Positions 45,960-57,176 of a stretch of 64,000 nucleotides of DNA are shown here, in pieces. Made by a program: the position numbers and the translations under genes. The stretch lies in the NCBI RefSeq assembly GCF_000264995.1, contig NW_006767434.1, forward strand, positions 2,010,004 through 2,074,003, in the 5' to 3' direction. How positions within the stretch are numbered: the stretch's first letter is position 1; each line of letters starts with the position of its first letter. Origin of the DNA: Punctularia strigosozonata HHB-11173 SS5 (lineage: Eukaryota; Basidiomycota; Agaricomycetes; Corticiales; Punctulariaceae). Below the pieces are notes generated by a model that was not told the origin of the DNA, ran no database searches, and saw only the letters and a list, made by a program, of their open reading frames with translations.

Positions 45960-47255
45960 TTGCAAGACGCGGGATGCACGATCCATCCATCGCCGTCTAG
46001 TCGCAACCAAACCTCCAAATGGCTTGCCCCGCTGATCCAGCAAGGGGATACCCTCGGCGGCGAGCTTGATGGCCACGTCCAAGTCTTCCTCAATGGAGCA
46101 CGTCTCCTTTCCCGAGCGGGCAACCTCGATATCCTCAGAGTCCCACGATATGCCGTCGAGCTTGATGTACTGAAGTTCCAGAAACTTGCCGGTATCCATG
46201 CACTGGTACGTTTCTGCGAGTAGACCCTTCCGGCCCCCTGTGACGGTGAGCCGCTGAAGCTTGGGATGCTGAAGGACGATGGCGTCCTTGGAAGCATGTG
46301 GGCGCATATAGTTGCCCTCCGGGACGATGCAGGTAAGTTCAGTCAACTCCGGCGCGATAAGGAGGATGTCGTCTAGATCGTCGTCGGAGTAGGGGGCATG
46401 AACGAATAACTCCTGTAAACGCGGACCATGCTGGCCGATTATGGATCTGATGTCCGTCCTACTCCTATTCGGATCTCCATGTAGACGCAGCTTGCGAAGG
46501 GATGGTAAATGGGCTCTGCTCGCGAGCGAGAACGAGATGGCACCGCCGGGATGGATGGGCTTCCAGTGTAAGCCTGATATGATGTCGAGAACTTCGAGTT
46601 TGGGGAGCGCCAGTGCAGGTAGCTCGTCCAGAGAGGCAGGGCTCCGGGGCTCAGCTGGGGTGTCGTCGTCCAATCGATCGGTTATCCGTAGATAAACCAG
46701 GTTTACGAAGGAGTTGATCGTCTCCACCGAGTCTATCGGGACCCGCCTCGGGTTGAATTGAATATCGAGGTAAGTCAAGGTGCGCGCGCTCGTATGAGCG
46801 AGGAGGGACAACCAGGGAACGTATCCGGGGTAGAAGTTGGTAGCGAAGTGCTTGAGGGTGACCTGAGAGAGCAGGTGGCAGAGGCGTACGGCGGCGGTCT
46901 TGGACAGGTGAATACCCGCAGAGGGTAAGTCGCGGACGTCCAACGTATGCGTCCCAACGAGCAATTTTGGGTTACGGTCGCTCGCTGTCAGCAAAGAGCT
47001 GAGGCGGGCGGGCAACGGGAGCCAGTAACAGTGCCGGATGCGTATGTCACGATATAGGTATGGCTTGGCAATGGCGTGCCATTTGCGATTGATAAGACAA
47101 AGGCTCCATCTCGTGAACGCCGTCACTTTTCTCTCCGAATAAAAATCGTCGCCTCCCGCGGCGACGGAGTCGTGGAACGGGTCCCAGTTTGGCGAGGGAT
47201 ATTCGGAGGCATGTTTCGCAATCAGGGCCAGCAGCTCGTCCGGTAGCTTGTTCAT
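45957..47255 (-). CDS. F-box protein, paralogue 2, stop codon at MITE edge
   Basis: Likely SCF ubiquitin-ligase adaptor, same plan as the gene at 43668-44933. The start at 47255 (MNKLPDELLALIAKHA) was chosen because paralogue 1 begins MDKLPDELL; the frame stays open 35 codons further to an ATG at 47360. The F-box continues with WSLCLINRKWHAIAKPYLYRDI. The LRR-like region matches the paralogue: FATNFYPGYVPWLSLLAHTS, LTYLDIQFNPRRVPIDSVETI, SLRKLRLHGDPNRSRTD, LTELTCIVPEG, LQRLTVTGGRKG, ELQYIKLDGISWDSEDIEV. The paralogue stops after VRRR; here the frame goes ten residues on (WMDRASRVLQ) and ends in a TAG made of the TA target site and the first G of the MITE. No introns. Confidence 0.88.
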   Translation of the reverse strand: MNKLPDELLALIAKHASEYPSPNWDPFHDSVAAGGDDFYSERKVTAFTRWSLCLINRKWHAIAKPYLYRDIRIRHCYWLPLPARLSSLLTASDRNPKLLVGTHTLDVRDLPSAGIHLSKTAAVRLCHLLSQVTLKHFATNFYPGYVPWLSLLAHTSARTLTYLDIQFNPRRVPIDSVETINSFVNLVYLRITDRLDDDTPAEPRSPASLDELPALALPKLEVLDIISGLHWKPIHPGGAISFSLASRAHLPSLRKLRLHGDPNRSRTDIRSIIGQHGPRLQELFVHAPYSDDDLDDILLIAPELTELTCIVPEGNYMRPHASKDAIVLQHPKLQRLTVTGGRKGLLAETYQCMDTGKFLELQYIKLDGISWDSEDIEVARSGKETCSIEEDLDVAIKLAAEGIPLLDQRGKPFGGLVATRRRWMDRASRVLQ

Positions 47256-47720
47256 TTCCCGGTCTGTGCTGGACGGAACATGAGTTGAAGACGAAGAAAG
47301 ACTCAGAGCGTGGTGGACAGCAGAGCAGACTTGGGCGGTTCGCGCAAGTGGCGCTAACACGTGATCCTGCGCGCTCTAGTTTCCGAAAGGGGAAGTTGTA
47401 ACATGGGCAATTTGCGAATTAGATGCCGAATTTGACGACTAAACCTTACACCGCGCCGAGCAACATGACCGCGACTTGCATTCCGGCCTCGACGACCAGC
47501 ACGGCGCACAACGCACCCAAGAATGACCCGACCAGACGTCTTCACTTCCTCTGGCGCTGCGGCCTTGGAGCCAGCATAGCGCTCAACGCTTCGCACGGCA
47601 GCTTTAGCCTTTGATGCTATTTGCAGCCATTTCGTCGACGTCATTGATATCCTCCGCCTGAGACCGTGTACATATGCTCGCCCGCGCCCTCTGTCGTCGC
47701 CGTACCTTGCAGCCGCCACC
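47256..47720. promoter_or_regulatory. Divergent promoter region, F-box 2 and C2 protein
   Basis: The 465 bases separate two divergent starts. Small frames on both strands overlap here (47423-47614 plus, 47354-47722 minus). One minus-strand frame has a hydrophobic run (FLGALCAVLVVEAGMQVAVMLLGAV) but no usable start or upstream exon, so I do not call a gene. Confidence 0.4.
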
Positions 47721-50003
47721 ATGGCGCTCTACACGCTCCAGATTACCTTCCACTCGGCGTTGAACCTCCCCATCGGCGACATCCATACCCTCTCCATCGA
47801 CCCATTCATCGAGGCCTCGCTCGACGTCCCCACCTTTCCCCGCGAGCGTGACGACCCACCGCTTACCTTCCGCACGCCGTCTCTGCACTCGACCCGCGAC
47901 CCGACATGGGACGCCGTCTGGGTCGTGTCTGGCATCCCATCTGAGGGCTTCCTCCTCAAGATGAACGTCAAGGACGAGGACCCGAGCACGATTGACGACC
48001 GCGCGGGACAGGCCGTCGCCGACTTTCGTAAGGCCGGCGTCGTGCGCGATGGCTTCGAGGTCAAGATGGGCACTTACGATATTCGGAAGAGGAGTTCGAG
48101 CCCGCAGATGTATGTGCAGACGGCGCTGCTCAGCATCCTGCCGTGCGTGAAGATGAGCTTGCACGGTCGTGTGATTGTGTCCATTCGGTGTTTGGGGAAG
48201 GCGCCAAACCAGAACACGCGAAGAGCGTACACATTAGGGCCTAGTATGTACCTGCAGCCTATGATATGTGCGCAGGATATTGACCATAGATTGTTATCAG
48301 ACAAATGGACGCAGCATTTCTCCCCGCTGGTGGGGTACATCACCGCTTCGCGGCATGCCCCACCTTCCACAGATCCCGACGTGCAATCCGCCCTCCAGAC
48401 CACGACCGGCACAGGCAGAAAGCTTTCAGCATCCACGTTCATCGCCAATCGCCTACAACTTACTGGGCCCGTACCAGATGAGCTACGTCACCGGTATGCC
48501 GGCCCGCTCTTTTCATCAGAATATGATATCAATGCGTTCTATGCGTAGATACGTCGGCTACCGGCCCTTTATCGACTGGATGTTCCAGCGGTCAGGGATC
48601 CGGGGCCGTATCCTCAATCGCGGGCTCAGGAAACAGTACCGCACCATATACTCTTACGATTCGAACACCAAGTATGGAGTCGTGGAGCGAAGCGAGCATG
48701 AGGAGGACCGCTTCTCGAAAGAGTTTGCGCTGCAGTTTCTCAAGATGGTCTCCTTCGGTACTGGAGGGCGTTTATTCACGTGCGCTTGCTTTTCTGGAAA
48801 TTGAATGCATGCATTGACGCGTCCAACGGCGTAGATACGTCATCACACTGGACGGCGAATGGAGATTCACGGAAACCGGAGAAGAGTTTGCTGTCCAGAT
48901 GTTGTCGAAGCACGGTATGCACGCCGACCTGGCGAAAGAGGTCGCGTTCAGCGGCGAGTTTTTTGTTCGACCAGTGGTGAACGAGGCCGAAGTCGGGAAA
49001 GGCGGCGGCTTCAAGAGTGGAAGTAAGGTCGCGGACGGCAGCATCACGAAGGAGGTCGAGGAGAAGAAACGGAAGGAGGAGGAAGACAAGGAAAAGCAGG
49101 CCCAGGACCACGACGACAAAAAGGAGAGCAAGGCGAAACAACTGACGAAGAAAGTCAAAGGCCCAGAGCGCGAAGTTGAAGAGATGGAGGCGAAGGAGGA
49201 GCAGAAGAAGGAAGAGCAAAAAGAGGAGGAGAAAGATGAAGCAGATCCACGGATTCGCAAGCTCGCGGGAGAAGATCCGGAAGAGATTTTACAGGACCCG
49301 GCCGTGTACGAGCTCGTCATCGACAACGACTCGGGCACGTACCGGCCCCGTCTGGAACTGCTCCCGGTGCTACGGGAGTGGCTGGGCTCCCCGGAGAGGC
49401 TCGGCGCGTTGGGCAGGATCACTTGTGTCGACGTGCGTATTCACCCGCTACTACCATCTATCTATACTTTATGTTCTAACGGTTTCACAGGGTTTTGACG
49501 AAGATCTTCAGAAAGCCAAAGAGGCGCGCACCGCGCTCCGGAAGAAGAAGAAGGGCGTCAAGGACGGCGAGCGCGTGGCGATGCCTCGGCGAGGTTCCTC
49601 GCTGTCCAGCATCGACAGCGGCGTCTTGGGGCAGAAGGAGAAGAAGGGTGTGCTAGGGAGCATGCACGTTGGGAAGGGTAAACCGAGCATAGGGCGGAGC
49701 GTGAGCAGCGGCGAGATTGAGAAGGCGTTGAAGGAGCACGCCGATCAGGCGGGAGCAGAGGTTGGGGGTAGCGGGGCACACAACGGCGAGGCGCACGCGT
49801 ACGATGGGGCAAAGGCGCAAAATGGCGATGCGCATCATCCGACAGATCAGCAAACAGCGAACGAGGGCGAGCGTGATGCAACCGCGCCGGACCCGGGAAC
49901 TGATACCCGGAACGAGTCTGAGGGGCCCACTGCTGAACCACAGGATGAGCCGCTGAAGTCGGATAATTATGATGCTCCATCGAGTTCGAGTCCGTCCTCC
50001 TAG
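47721..50003 (+). CDS. C2-domain protein with Lys/Glu-rich coiled coil
   Basis: Probable lipid- or calcium-binding protein of unknown role. The start at 47721 gives MALYTLQITFHSALNLPIGD, a C2 first strand, then SIDPFIEASLDVPTF, STRDPTWDAVWVVSGIP and LLKMNVKDEDPSTIDDRAGQA, the C2 order with aspartates in loop positions. After introns a conserved-looking middle follows: LQLTGPVPDELRHRYVGYRPFIDWMFQRSGIRGRILNRGL-like, KQYRTIYSYDSNTKYGVV, EDRFSKEFALQFL, TLDGEWRFTETGEEFAVQML and VAFSGEFFVRPVV. Then a long Lys/Glu coiled coil (EEKKRKEEEDKEKQAQ), a short folded part (VYELVIDNDSGTYRPRLELLPVLREWLG), and a disordered Asn/Asp/Ser tail. I know related proteins in other fungi only as uncharacterised. Introns are seen near 48240, 48500 and 49435-49493. 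Confidence 0.85.
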
Positions 50004-50232
50004 CTCGAGTGATTGCATTGACCTGCTTGTTCGGATTTATTTGCTTTAAACTTGAATTCTTATGGATAGTATATTGTATTTTATACTTGATATACCCTTC
50101 AATATGGGCATCTAACCAGAAATCGGTCCAAAGACGCATAGGGAAGGTGAAAGCAAGTCGGTTGGACAACGTGTATTCTAAACTGAACGTGATGTCCATG
50201 ATATAGCATTGGTACAACACGTCCATGCTGGT

Positions 50233-52270
50233 TCATTGTGTTCTCCTTAGGGTCAAGTTTGCCGACGGGTACTTCAGAGTGTCGTCCTCGAAATAGATCA
50301 GATCTACCGGCGCGCCATTGGCATTGGCCATGTCGAGCCGTACCCAGTACATGAGGCAGTCCGAGCCCGGCGGCGGCACTATGAGGGATACCCTAGCAAG
50401 TTGCATTCCAGTTCAGTGTCTCCGCTTCAACAACAACAAATGCGAACTAACCTGAACTCGCCCTCCCTTCCGGTAGGCCACAAAGGTGCTCTCCTCGCCT
50501 TGCCGCTCGGTACATCCTGGAACAAAGCCAGGATGTCAGTCCCGTTGACGACGAGGTTCTCCACCCATAGCGTGCCATCCCAGATCGTAAGCTCAACGTG
50601 GTTCTGGAAGGGATCGGCGGAAGAAGGCGATGGAAGCCAAGCACCAGCGTAAAGGCGACCGGCTTCGCGAGCGAGAATGCGTTCAAATTCGGGTTGTACC
50701 TGGTGTTGCTGTGGTCAGACGGTGCCCAATCTCAAGACACAATCAAGCTGCTCACCAGTCCCAAAGCAGGGTCCACGATGTCATGAGGGCCAGAAAACGG
50801 TCCCGTGGTGAGAAGTATCATGGTATAGGAATGTTCCGGGTTTAGCGCGAAAAGGGTGTGGTATCCCGGGAGCGACCCGCCCTTCGTGTACACCCTGACC
50901 GCGTCGCCCTTGCCGAACTTGTGGATCTCCCACGGCGCGCCAACCTCCTGGCTGCGGTCATTCCAGACGTGCAGCGGCCGAAGCCACTCGCGCACGACGT
51001 GCTCCGGGAGCAGACCGGCGTTGTGGGAAGGCGCGAGCAGAGACTGTGCGGTGACGATCATGTCTCGGAGGGACGAGTATTGGCCGCCGCTGGAGTCCAT
51101 CGCGGTGCCGAGGGGCTGCTCGGCCCACTCTGGCGTATCTTTGGGGATCGCCACGAGCGCCGCCAGGGTGGGGTCGTCATACGGGAACGCGAAGAAGCTC
51201 GCGTTTAGGCCGAGGGCGTCTAGGACGTCCTTCTTCGCCAGCTCGCGGTACAGTTTCTCCTTCTTGTGTCCTTCGCCGAGGCGACTGGCGCCGGCGTTTA
51301 CCATCCCAAGAAGATCGAACCCGGTGTTGGAGTACATCGGATACGCGTAGGGCTGGATCGCGATGGGGTACGTCGCCACCGCGTTGAGGATTGCCGTTCG
51401 GTTTATTTCCGGCATGGTGATGTTGTCATCCGAGATAGGCCAAGAAGGGGGCGGCCACGACGGAAATGAGGTCGTAGGGAAATCGCGGCCGAGGCCTGCC
51501 ATGTGAGACGCGAGCTGCCGAACCGTAATCCTGTTCGTGGGGCTGCGAGCGTGCAGAGACGAAAACGGGGCAGATATGTGTTCAGCCCAGCCGTACTGAG
51601 GGTCTGGGTAGGAAATGTCGTCAATGTACTTGTCGATGGGGTCGTCCCAATTAATCCAGCCTCTTTCCCTTAAAACCAGGGTATGGAACACAGCAAACAT
51701 CTTGCTTATGCTCCCAATCCTATAGATACTGTCCCTCGTCACCGTGCCCTTTTTGGAAGGATCGGTCTCATTTGCATGTAGAGAGCCAGAGGTGAACTCG
51801 AAGAACGAGTGATAGGGACCCGCCAGCGCGAACGAGAGAGAATCGATGTCGGGTCGCTCTGCTTGAAGGGAGAGATACGGAGATAGGATCAAGGAAGTGT
51901 AGTCCGATATCTCGCTTGCAACGCGGTCGGCAAGGAGAGGGTCGGAGAGCAGGTTGGGAAGGGGGGGACGACATTCATGCGCGGACCGAAAGAAATCCTT
52001 GTTCGAGGCGGCATTTGGCCGCGATGGCCTCCACCAACTCGGACTGGCACCGTTGTTGGGGATATATGCCGCAGAATACAAGCCGAGGAGGAAGGCCGCA
52101 GCTAGGACCAGACTCTGCTTCCCGATGCTGTAGCCGAGCTTCGGAAGGGTTGAGGAAATGCGCGTCGTATCGGCGTTGGCCAGATGGAGGGGCAGTTTCT
52201 CGTCCATCCCGGCGCGATGAGGAACAGAAGCACTTCCTCCGTCCTTGGTGCTTCCAGCTTTCAAGTTCAA
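50233..52270 (-). CDS. Membrane-anchored serine beta-lactamase-like hydrolase
   Basis: Serine hydrolase of the beta-lactamase/penicillin-binding-protein fold (LACTB-like); substrate unknown. The start at 52270 gives MNLKAGSTKDGGSA, with a second ATG at 52207 (MDEKLPLHLANAD). One N-terminal membrane helix (QSLVLAAAFLLGLYSAAYI) makes it a type II membrane protein with the enzyme outside or in the lumen. Catalytic motif SxxK is SISK in RIGSISKMFAVFHTLVL; YxN is YSN in MYSNTGFDLLGMVN; the third motif region reads YTKGGSLPGYHTLFALNP. Many Asn-X-Ser/Thr sites support secretion. After the main 1.5 kb exon, two short introns lead to a C-terminal beta domain (GRLYAGAWLPSP, NHVELTIWDGTLWVENL, GREGEFRVSLIVPPPGSDCL) ending ANLTLRRTQ. 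It could be an esterase or peptidase. Confidence 0.87.
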
Positions 52271-53066
52271 GCTTCAAGGGGCTGCGACGACTGCGGAGAG
52301 TTGCGCGCCCTCTGCACGTGCGCCCGACGAGTACGCGAATGATACGTCGAGGTGCGCATCAAGGCGGAAGGGCCGCCGAGAAACGCATGTATGCAAGGAT
52401 ATATGTTGCTCGACAAGACACCATTGCACCCATGTCTTCCACCGGGAACGCCTTCGACATGGTGAGACCGGTAAGCGGATGTGGCGGTGAAACTGCCTTC
52501 GCTGCACTCCGCCACAGTGACCTCGTGCAATCGCCTCTACATCAAGTTAACATTAGCGGATCTTGATATATCTAGCCTACTTTGGCCCTCTTTGTCAACT
52601 CTGTGTCGAATTCAGGTTTGCAGTGATCAGATCTCAGACCCCGCCCAGCATGAGTTCTTTCCGATTCACCGATCATATGCTGTACGCATATACACCTCCT
52701 CGGGTGTTCAAGATTGCAGCGTATTGGGGAGGCGCCCAGGTCGCGAAGGGCACAGCATCCCGTATATACCTACCTACCTACCGTAGGCCATCAGGAACGG
52801 CGCAGAAAAATGTCGACGCTCGTTGAATGGGAGTTCACCGATCGCGCCGCGCTCAATTCACCCCTACGGCAAGATAGCGTCCTTATCGAGGTGTCGACAA
52901 CAGATGCTCGGCATTTTTATCCATCCTCAATCACAATTTACTACTGGATCATAACCCCGGCACAGGATATCAACTTGGGCGGGAGCACAGCAGACACGGA
53001 CGTTTCTTAAGGACGATGCTCTGACAAGCGCGTCTGAGTTTACGGTCTTGTCTCTCGCCATTCGAT
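52271..53066. other. Intergenic, divergent upstream regions
   Basis: The 796 bases hold the upstream sides of the beta-lactamase-like gene and of aspartic protease 1. A tacctacctacctacc run lies near 52774-52788. Frames of up to 101 codons are without protein features. Confidence 0.45.
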
Positions 53067-54913
53067 ATGGCCTGTTCATTCTTCGCGATTATCATTATCC
53101 TTGCTCTTTCCTTACGCGAAGCCACGGTCTTTGCATCCCCTGTTACTCTTCCTCTTCATGCCAGATCAGCTCGACCATCCTTTTCTAAAGTACAATCACT
53201 GCAGCTAGAGCACGTCGCTCTGCAGAACAAGATGCGCTCCTCCGAGGCCAACTGGAAGGCACGACAAGATGACCCTATACAACGACGTGATATCACAGCA
53301 TCTGCCAGCTCTCCCTCCCAAGCCACGACCGAGCTTATCGAATGTGCGCCTTGTACACTGTCCACAAAAGCACGCGTTTTGTAGCTGAATCATCCCTATC
53401 AAGTTCAGGAAGATTTCATTGACATAGCATACTACGTGAATGTGCGTTGTATATCAACCCTCCTTTTGCGCCACTGTTGCTGACTATGTCATGATAGGTC
53501 ACAGTCGGCACTCCGCCTCAGTCCTTTCTGGTGATTGCCGATACCGGGAGCTCTGACTTCTGGCTTGGTGCTCCAGGGAGCATCGGCATCAACAATGTGT
53601 TCGATCCCAGCAGTTCGTCGACTTACGACCCCTCAACAATACCGATTAACTTGCAGTACGTGCAAGAGCGCCTGCTCTCGACTACATCCATTGCAATCTA
53701 AACAGTGCTGCTCGTTCAGGTACGGCGAAGGATTCTTTAACGGCTACGCGGGATCCGACACGGTATTGGTTGCAGGATTCACCATTCCGCACGCTGTGGT
53801 GGAATCCGGAACGGTGAACTCGTCGGCGTTCGAGTTCAGGCAGTTGTCGGGCATCATGGGATTTGCCTGGCAAGGTCTTGCAGCGTCGGGATCAGCGAAT
53901 TTCATGGAGCAACTCGTCGGGACGAACACGCTGTCCGAACCTGTGGTCAGCTTTCACCTCGGTAGGGGCGTCGACGGCATCATTGCAGACCCGAACCCCT
54001 TCAATAGCACGCTCAAATCCGGTAGTTCGATCACAATCGGAGGCACTGACACGTCGACCGTATGCACTTATCGCCATGTGCATCGATCCGCATGGGGCTC
54101 AATGCTGTATTGTTCAGTTTACAGGTGACATCACGCACTATGCCATCGTTTCAGAAGCACATTGGGTTGTTCAGGCCGATGGGATGTCCGTCGGAAACAC
54201 TTTGGTCTCCGGGACGGCCGGGATCCAAGCGATGGTGAGCAATTGATCCAGCAGTCGATGTGCTTACAATCTGTTAACCCCCGTCGCAGATGGACACCGG
54301 GACGTCCCTCGTTTCAATGCCAGACGACGCCTTCACCGCCCTCGCCTCCGCCCTCCATGCTCATATAGATAAAACGACCGGGACCATGTGGGTGAATTGC
54401 TCATCTACGCTTCCACCGGTTGCCTTGCGGCTCGGTGGAAAGGATTACGCCTTCGCCGTGGAAGATTTGGTGACGGAGGTGCAGCCCGTCGAGTCGAGCG
54501 AGATGGCCCAACAAGTAGGCCTCAAACAGGGCAGCCTCGCTTGCCTACTGCCGTTCATGGCGGGACAAGATACGTCAGAGCTGGGACAGGGCACGACACC
54601 CATGATTATCGTCAGTACTTCCCACGCAGTCCGCATTGTCTGTAGATCTCATCCTCGATAGTTCGGCGACACATTTTTGAAGTCCTACACGTCGGTTTTC
54701 GATTATGGGAATAAGTCTGTCGGTCTTGCCGCATCCGTCCCGGCTTCGAAATTCCCTTCGATGTCGGACGTCGTCGGCTTCAAGCTCAGTCAGAAGGAAC
54801 TAGCATCCGGCTCAGTAGTCGCGTCGTCAGCGGCAGCTTTGGTTAGTCTCGCGCATGTTTCCAGCGGTTTGATCGTGGCATCGATCATTTCCTTGGGGCT
54901 TTCGGCGTTGTGA
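53067..54913 (+). CDS. Aspartic protease 1 (A1 family), probably GPI-anchored
   Basis: Pepsin-like protease at the cell surface. The start at 53067 gives the signal peptide MACSFFAIIIILALSLREATVFA. A propeptide follows, then [28 protein letters not shown] with the first active Asp (DTGS). Continuing: YGEGFFNGYAGSDTV, the flap-side region, and LSGIMGFAWQGLA. The second active Asp is in AGIQAMMDTGTSLVSMPDDAF, across an intron. Then CSSTLPPVALRLGG, SLACLLPFMAG and FGDTFLKSYTSVFDYGNKSVGLA. The end is Ser/Ala-rich with a hydrophobic tail (VSSGLIVASIISLGLSAL), the form of a GPI signal. About six introns. It shares full architecture with protease 2 at 61998-63897, so they are paralogues in opposite orientation about 7 kb apart. 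Substrate is unknown; nutrient proteolysis or wall processing is inferred. Confidence 0.92.
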
Positions 54914-55123
54914 TCAGTCCGTTCCCATTAGTCGATTTGGAGAACTGTGCATATGGTTTCCCAGCGCTGTGGGACCCAAGGTGTATAAATATAATGGTCC
55001 GGCTACATATTGCCTCAGAGCTCAAAGCGTGTACAAGGATGTAGTAACAAACAAAGCAGAGATACAGAATTGCTGAACATACGCATAACACGACTCCCCG
55101 ACCTATCCACCATACAATGCATG

Positions 55124-56921
55124 TTACAACTTTCCCGGGACGTCTTCGGATCTATCCACCGTCTGGGCTGTTGTTTTGTCCTCTGCGTGCCCATCCTCAA
55201 CGTTCGCTTGGACAAGTTCTACGGGTTTCGAGGGTGGGTCGGCGACAGTTTGCGCTGCGATTGCCTGCGCCTCATCCACGAGCTTGCCATGCTCTTCTGC
55301 TTTCGCTTCGACATCTTCCGGCTTCAACTCTGACGACGAAACCTGCTCTCCCTCCTTCCCAGCCTCGTTAGGACTCGAATTCGAATTCGATGATGATAGG
55401 TCCAACGCCTTTTCGACGGCTTCCACGAGCGAGTCGACCTCGTCAGCGGGACCCTTCTCCGCATGTTTCTCCGCCGCCTGTTCGTCCATTTCCTCCTTCT
55501 CAGAGCCGGACGGAACAGCGGCATCAGGGGCGGTCTCCGCCCAGAGTCGGTCAAGCTCCGCTTCCCACTCGGGCCCGAGCTCGCGACACAGCTCGCGCAC
55601 GATATCATCGCACTTTCCGAGGAGAAGCACGTCGTCTGGTCGGGTCCCTATGTCTCTGCGGGGCCTCAGTCGGTTTTTTGGTCCAAAACGCTCGCCAAAA
55701 GAGGGACACTGACCCGGCGGGTTCAAGGTTGATAAGGACGCGCGGGCAGTCCACGTATTGCGTCAGGCTTGCGAACGGGTGCACCTTGAGCGAGGTGCCC
55801 ATGATGATCAGCAAGTCTGCGGACCGCAGCATCGGGGCACAGGCTGCGAACCGTTGCGGAAGCTGTGGTGGATGAAATTATCATGGGGCATGTAGGCCAT
55901 ATCAGTTCACTTACAGCTTCTCCAAAGAATACTATGTCTGGTTTGACGAGGCCGCCGCATTGCTCGCACTTTGCAATCTCACTTTTCTGTGCTCGCCGTT
56001 AAATTGGGGACGATCACAGGAGAATGGGGACTTGCCAGTATCTTCTCGCGTAGTTTGTCGCTTTCGTAAGGAGCATGGCAGTCGATGCAATGCTGATCTG
56101 CGAACGATCCGTGCGCTTCGACAATCTTGTTGTCCGGTACTCCCTGATGAGAATTCGCCAGGAATGACATCAGATGACTGGAAGACCGAGAACCCCCCAA
56201 AAAAACGTACGGCCCTGCGTTCCAACGTGTCTATATTTTGTGTGAAGCACATCTTCATCTTGACATGCTGCGCAGGAGGCGGGGGCTTCGTGAATAGCCG
56301 AATGAACGAGTGGGAGAGCGTTGGTCGGTAGCTCGCCGGATCCAACTCTTTCGCAAGGGCATAGACTTGTATGACGACGGATGAGGTATGATACACATCG
56401 CGCAAGCAAGGCACCAGACTCACATGGTTCCGGATTCTCGCGGAAGAAGGAGATCTCAAAGACAGCTTCAGGGTATGGAAGGTTCAGGCGGGCGAGATTG
56501 GCCTGACTTCCGACTTATATCACACATGCTGATCACTGAGAGATCGCACTCACATATAAGCCTGCAATCAGATATCAGACATTCGTTAACGCTGCACGAA
56601 CCGGAAGACGAACCAGTTTCCGGGGACCTGAAATCGGGTATGCCCGCCGCGGTACTCAGCCCTATGCATCACGGACAGCGGTTAACGTTGTGTCAACAAG
56701 CCCAATGGCGGGAGTCATGCCTCACCGGCGCCCACCTATTCATCGAAAAGTCTGTTACCCTCGTGCATGCTCCACGTATCGCAAGCGCACAACGCGCGCA
56801 CCATGAAGAAGACGTTCGTGCATGCACTCGACTTGATGTACTTGGCCAGCGACGGTATATCCCGGCCTTCGAGAATAATAGGTGGACCCTCGTAGGGCTC
56901 TGCCGACACTTGGTTGCCCAT
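55124..56921 (-). CDS. HST2: NAD-dependent sirtuin deacetylase, Hst2/SIRT2 class
   Basis: Removes acetyl groups from lysines with NAD; Hst2/SIRT2 proteins are mainly cytosolic. The start at 56921 gives MGNQVSAEPYEGPPIILEGR, then AKYIKSSACTNVFFMVGAGVS-type text, and the NAD site STAAGIPDFRSPETG across an intron. Further motifs: FYALAKELDPASYRPTLSHSFIRL, the TQNIDTLE segment, catalytic His in HGSFADQHCIDC, zinc cysteines in CIDC and CEQCGG, GGLVKPDIVFFGEALPQRF, IMGTSLKVHPFASL and LINLEPAG. After the core, GKCDDIVRELCRELG closes the Rossmann domain. A C-terminal extension of some 130 residues is Glu/Ala/Ser-rich, acidic and likely disordered. It is intact, with about five introns. The second residue Gly could be myristoylated, which is unusual for the family. 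Confidence 0.92.
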
Positions 56922-57176
56922 CGGTATCAGTTTATTGGTATGATCAGTGCAGTGGATGTCGGTATGTCGGAGGTGCTATCGGGGCGGAGACGAAGCTGCA
57001 GAGGATGACGCCGATCGCACGTGGCGCTGCTATATTTGGGTGCATGACGCGGGTGAAGCAAGGAACGCGTCTCTGGGACCGTGGACGGCCACTGCGGTGA
57101 TGAAATATAACAGCTAGCGCGGGTCGTTTCCGTGAGTTGGCCGTGTCCCTCGTCCTCATAGCTGCGCTAGGCTGCA

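Noticed and set aside
45605-46297. 230-codon minus-strand frame running across the MITE into F-box paralogue 2
   Set aside because: It is in a different frame from the F-box protein and has no similarity to paralogue 1; a shadow frame.
47256-47360. 35-codon N-terminal extension of F-box paralogue 2
   Set aside because: Paralogue 1 starts directly at the F-box (MDKLPDELL), and the extension is Ser/Thr-rich without conservation; kept only as a possible alternative start.
47354-47722. Minus-strand frame and hydrophobic run upstream of F-box paralogue 2
   Set aside because: The hydrophobic frame has a stop just upstream and no exon to supply a start; the longer frame is Arg-rich and featureless.
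50009-50206. 65-codon frame after the C2-protein gene
   Set aside because: Lies in AT-rich 3' flank between convergent genes, with no family resemblance.
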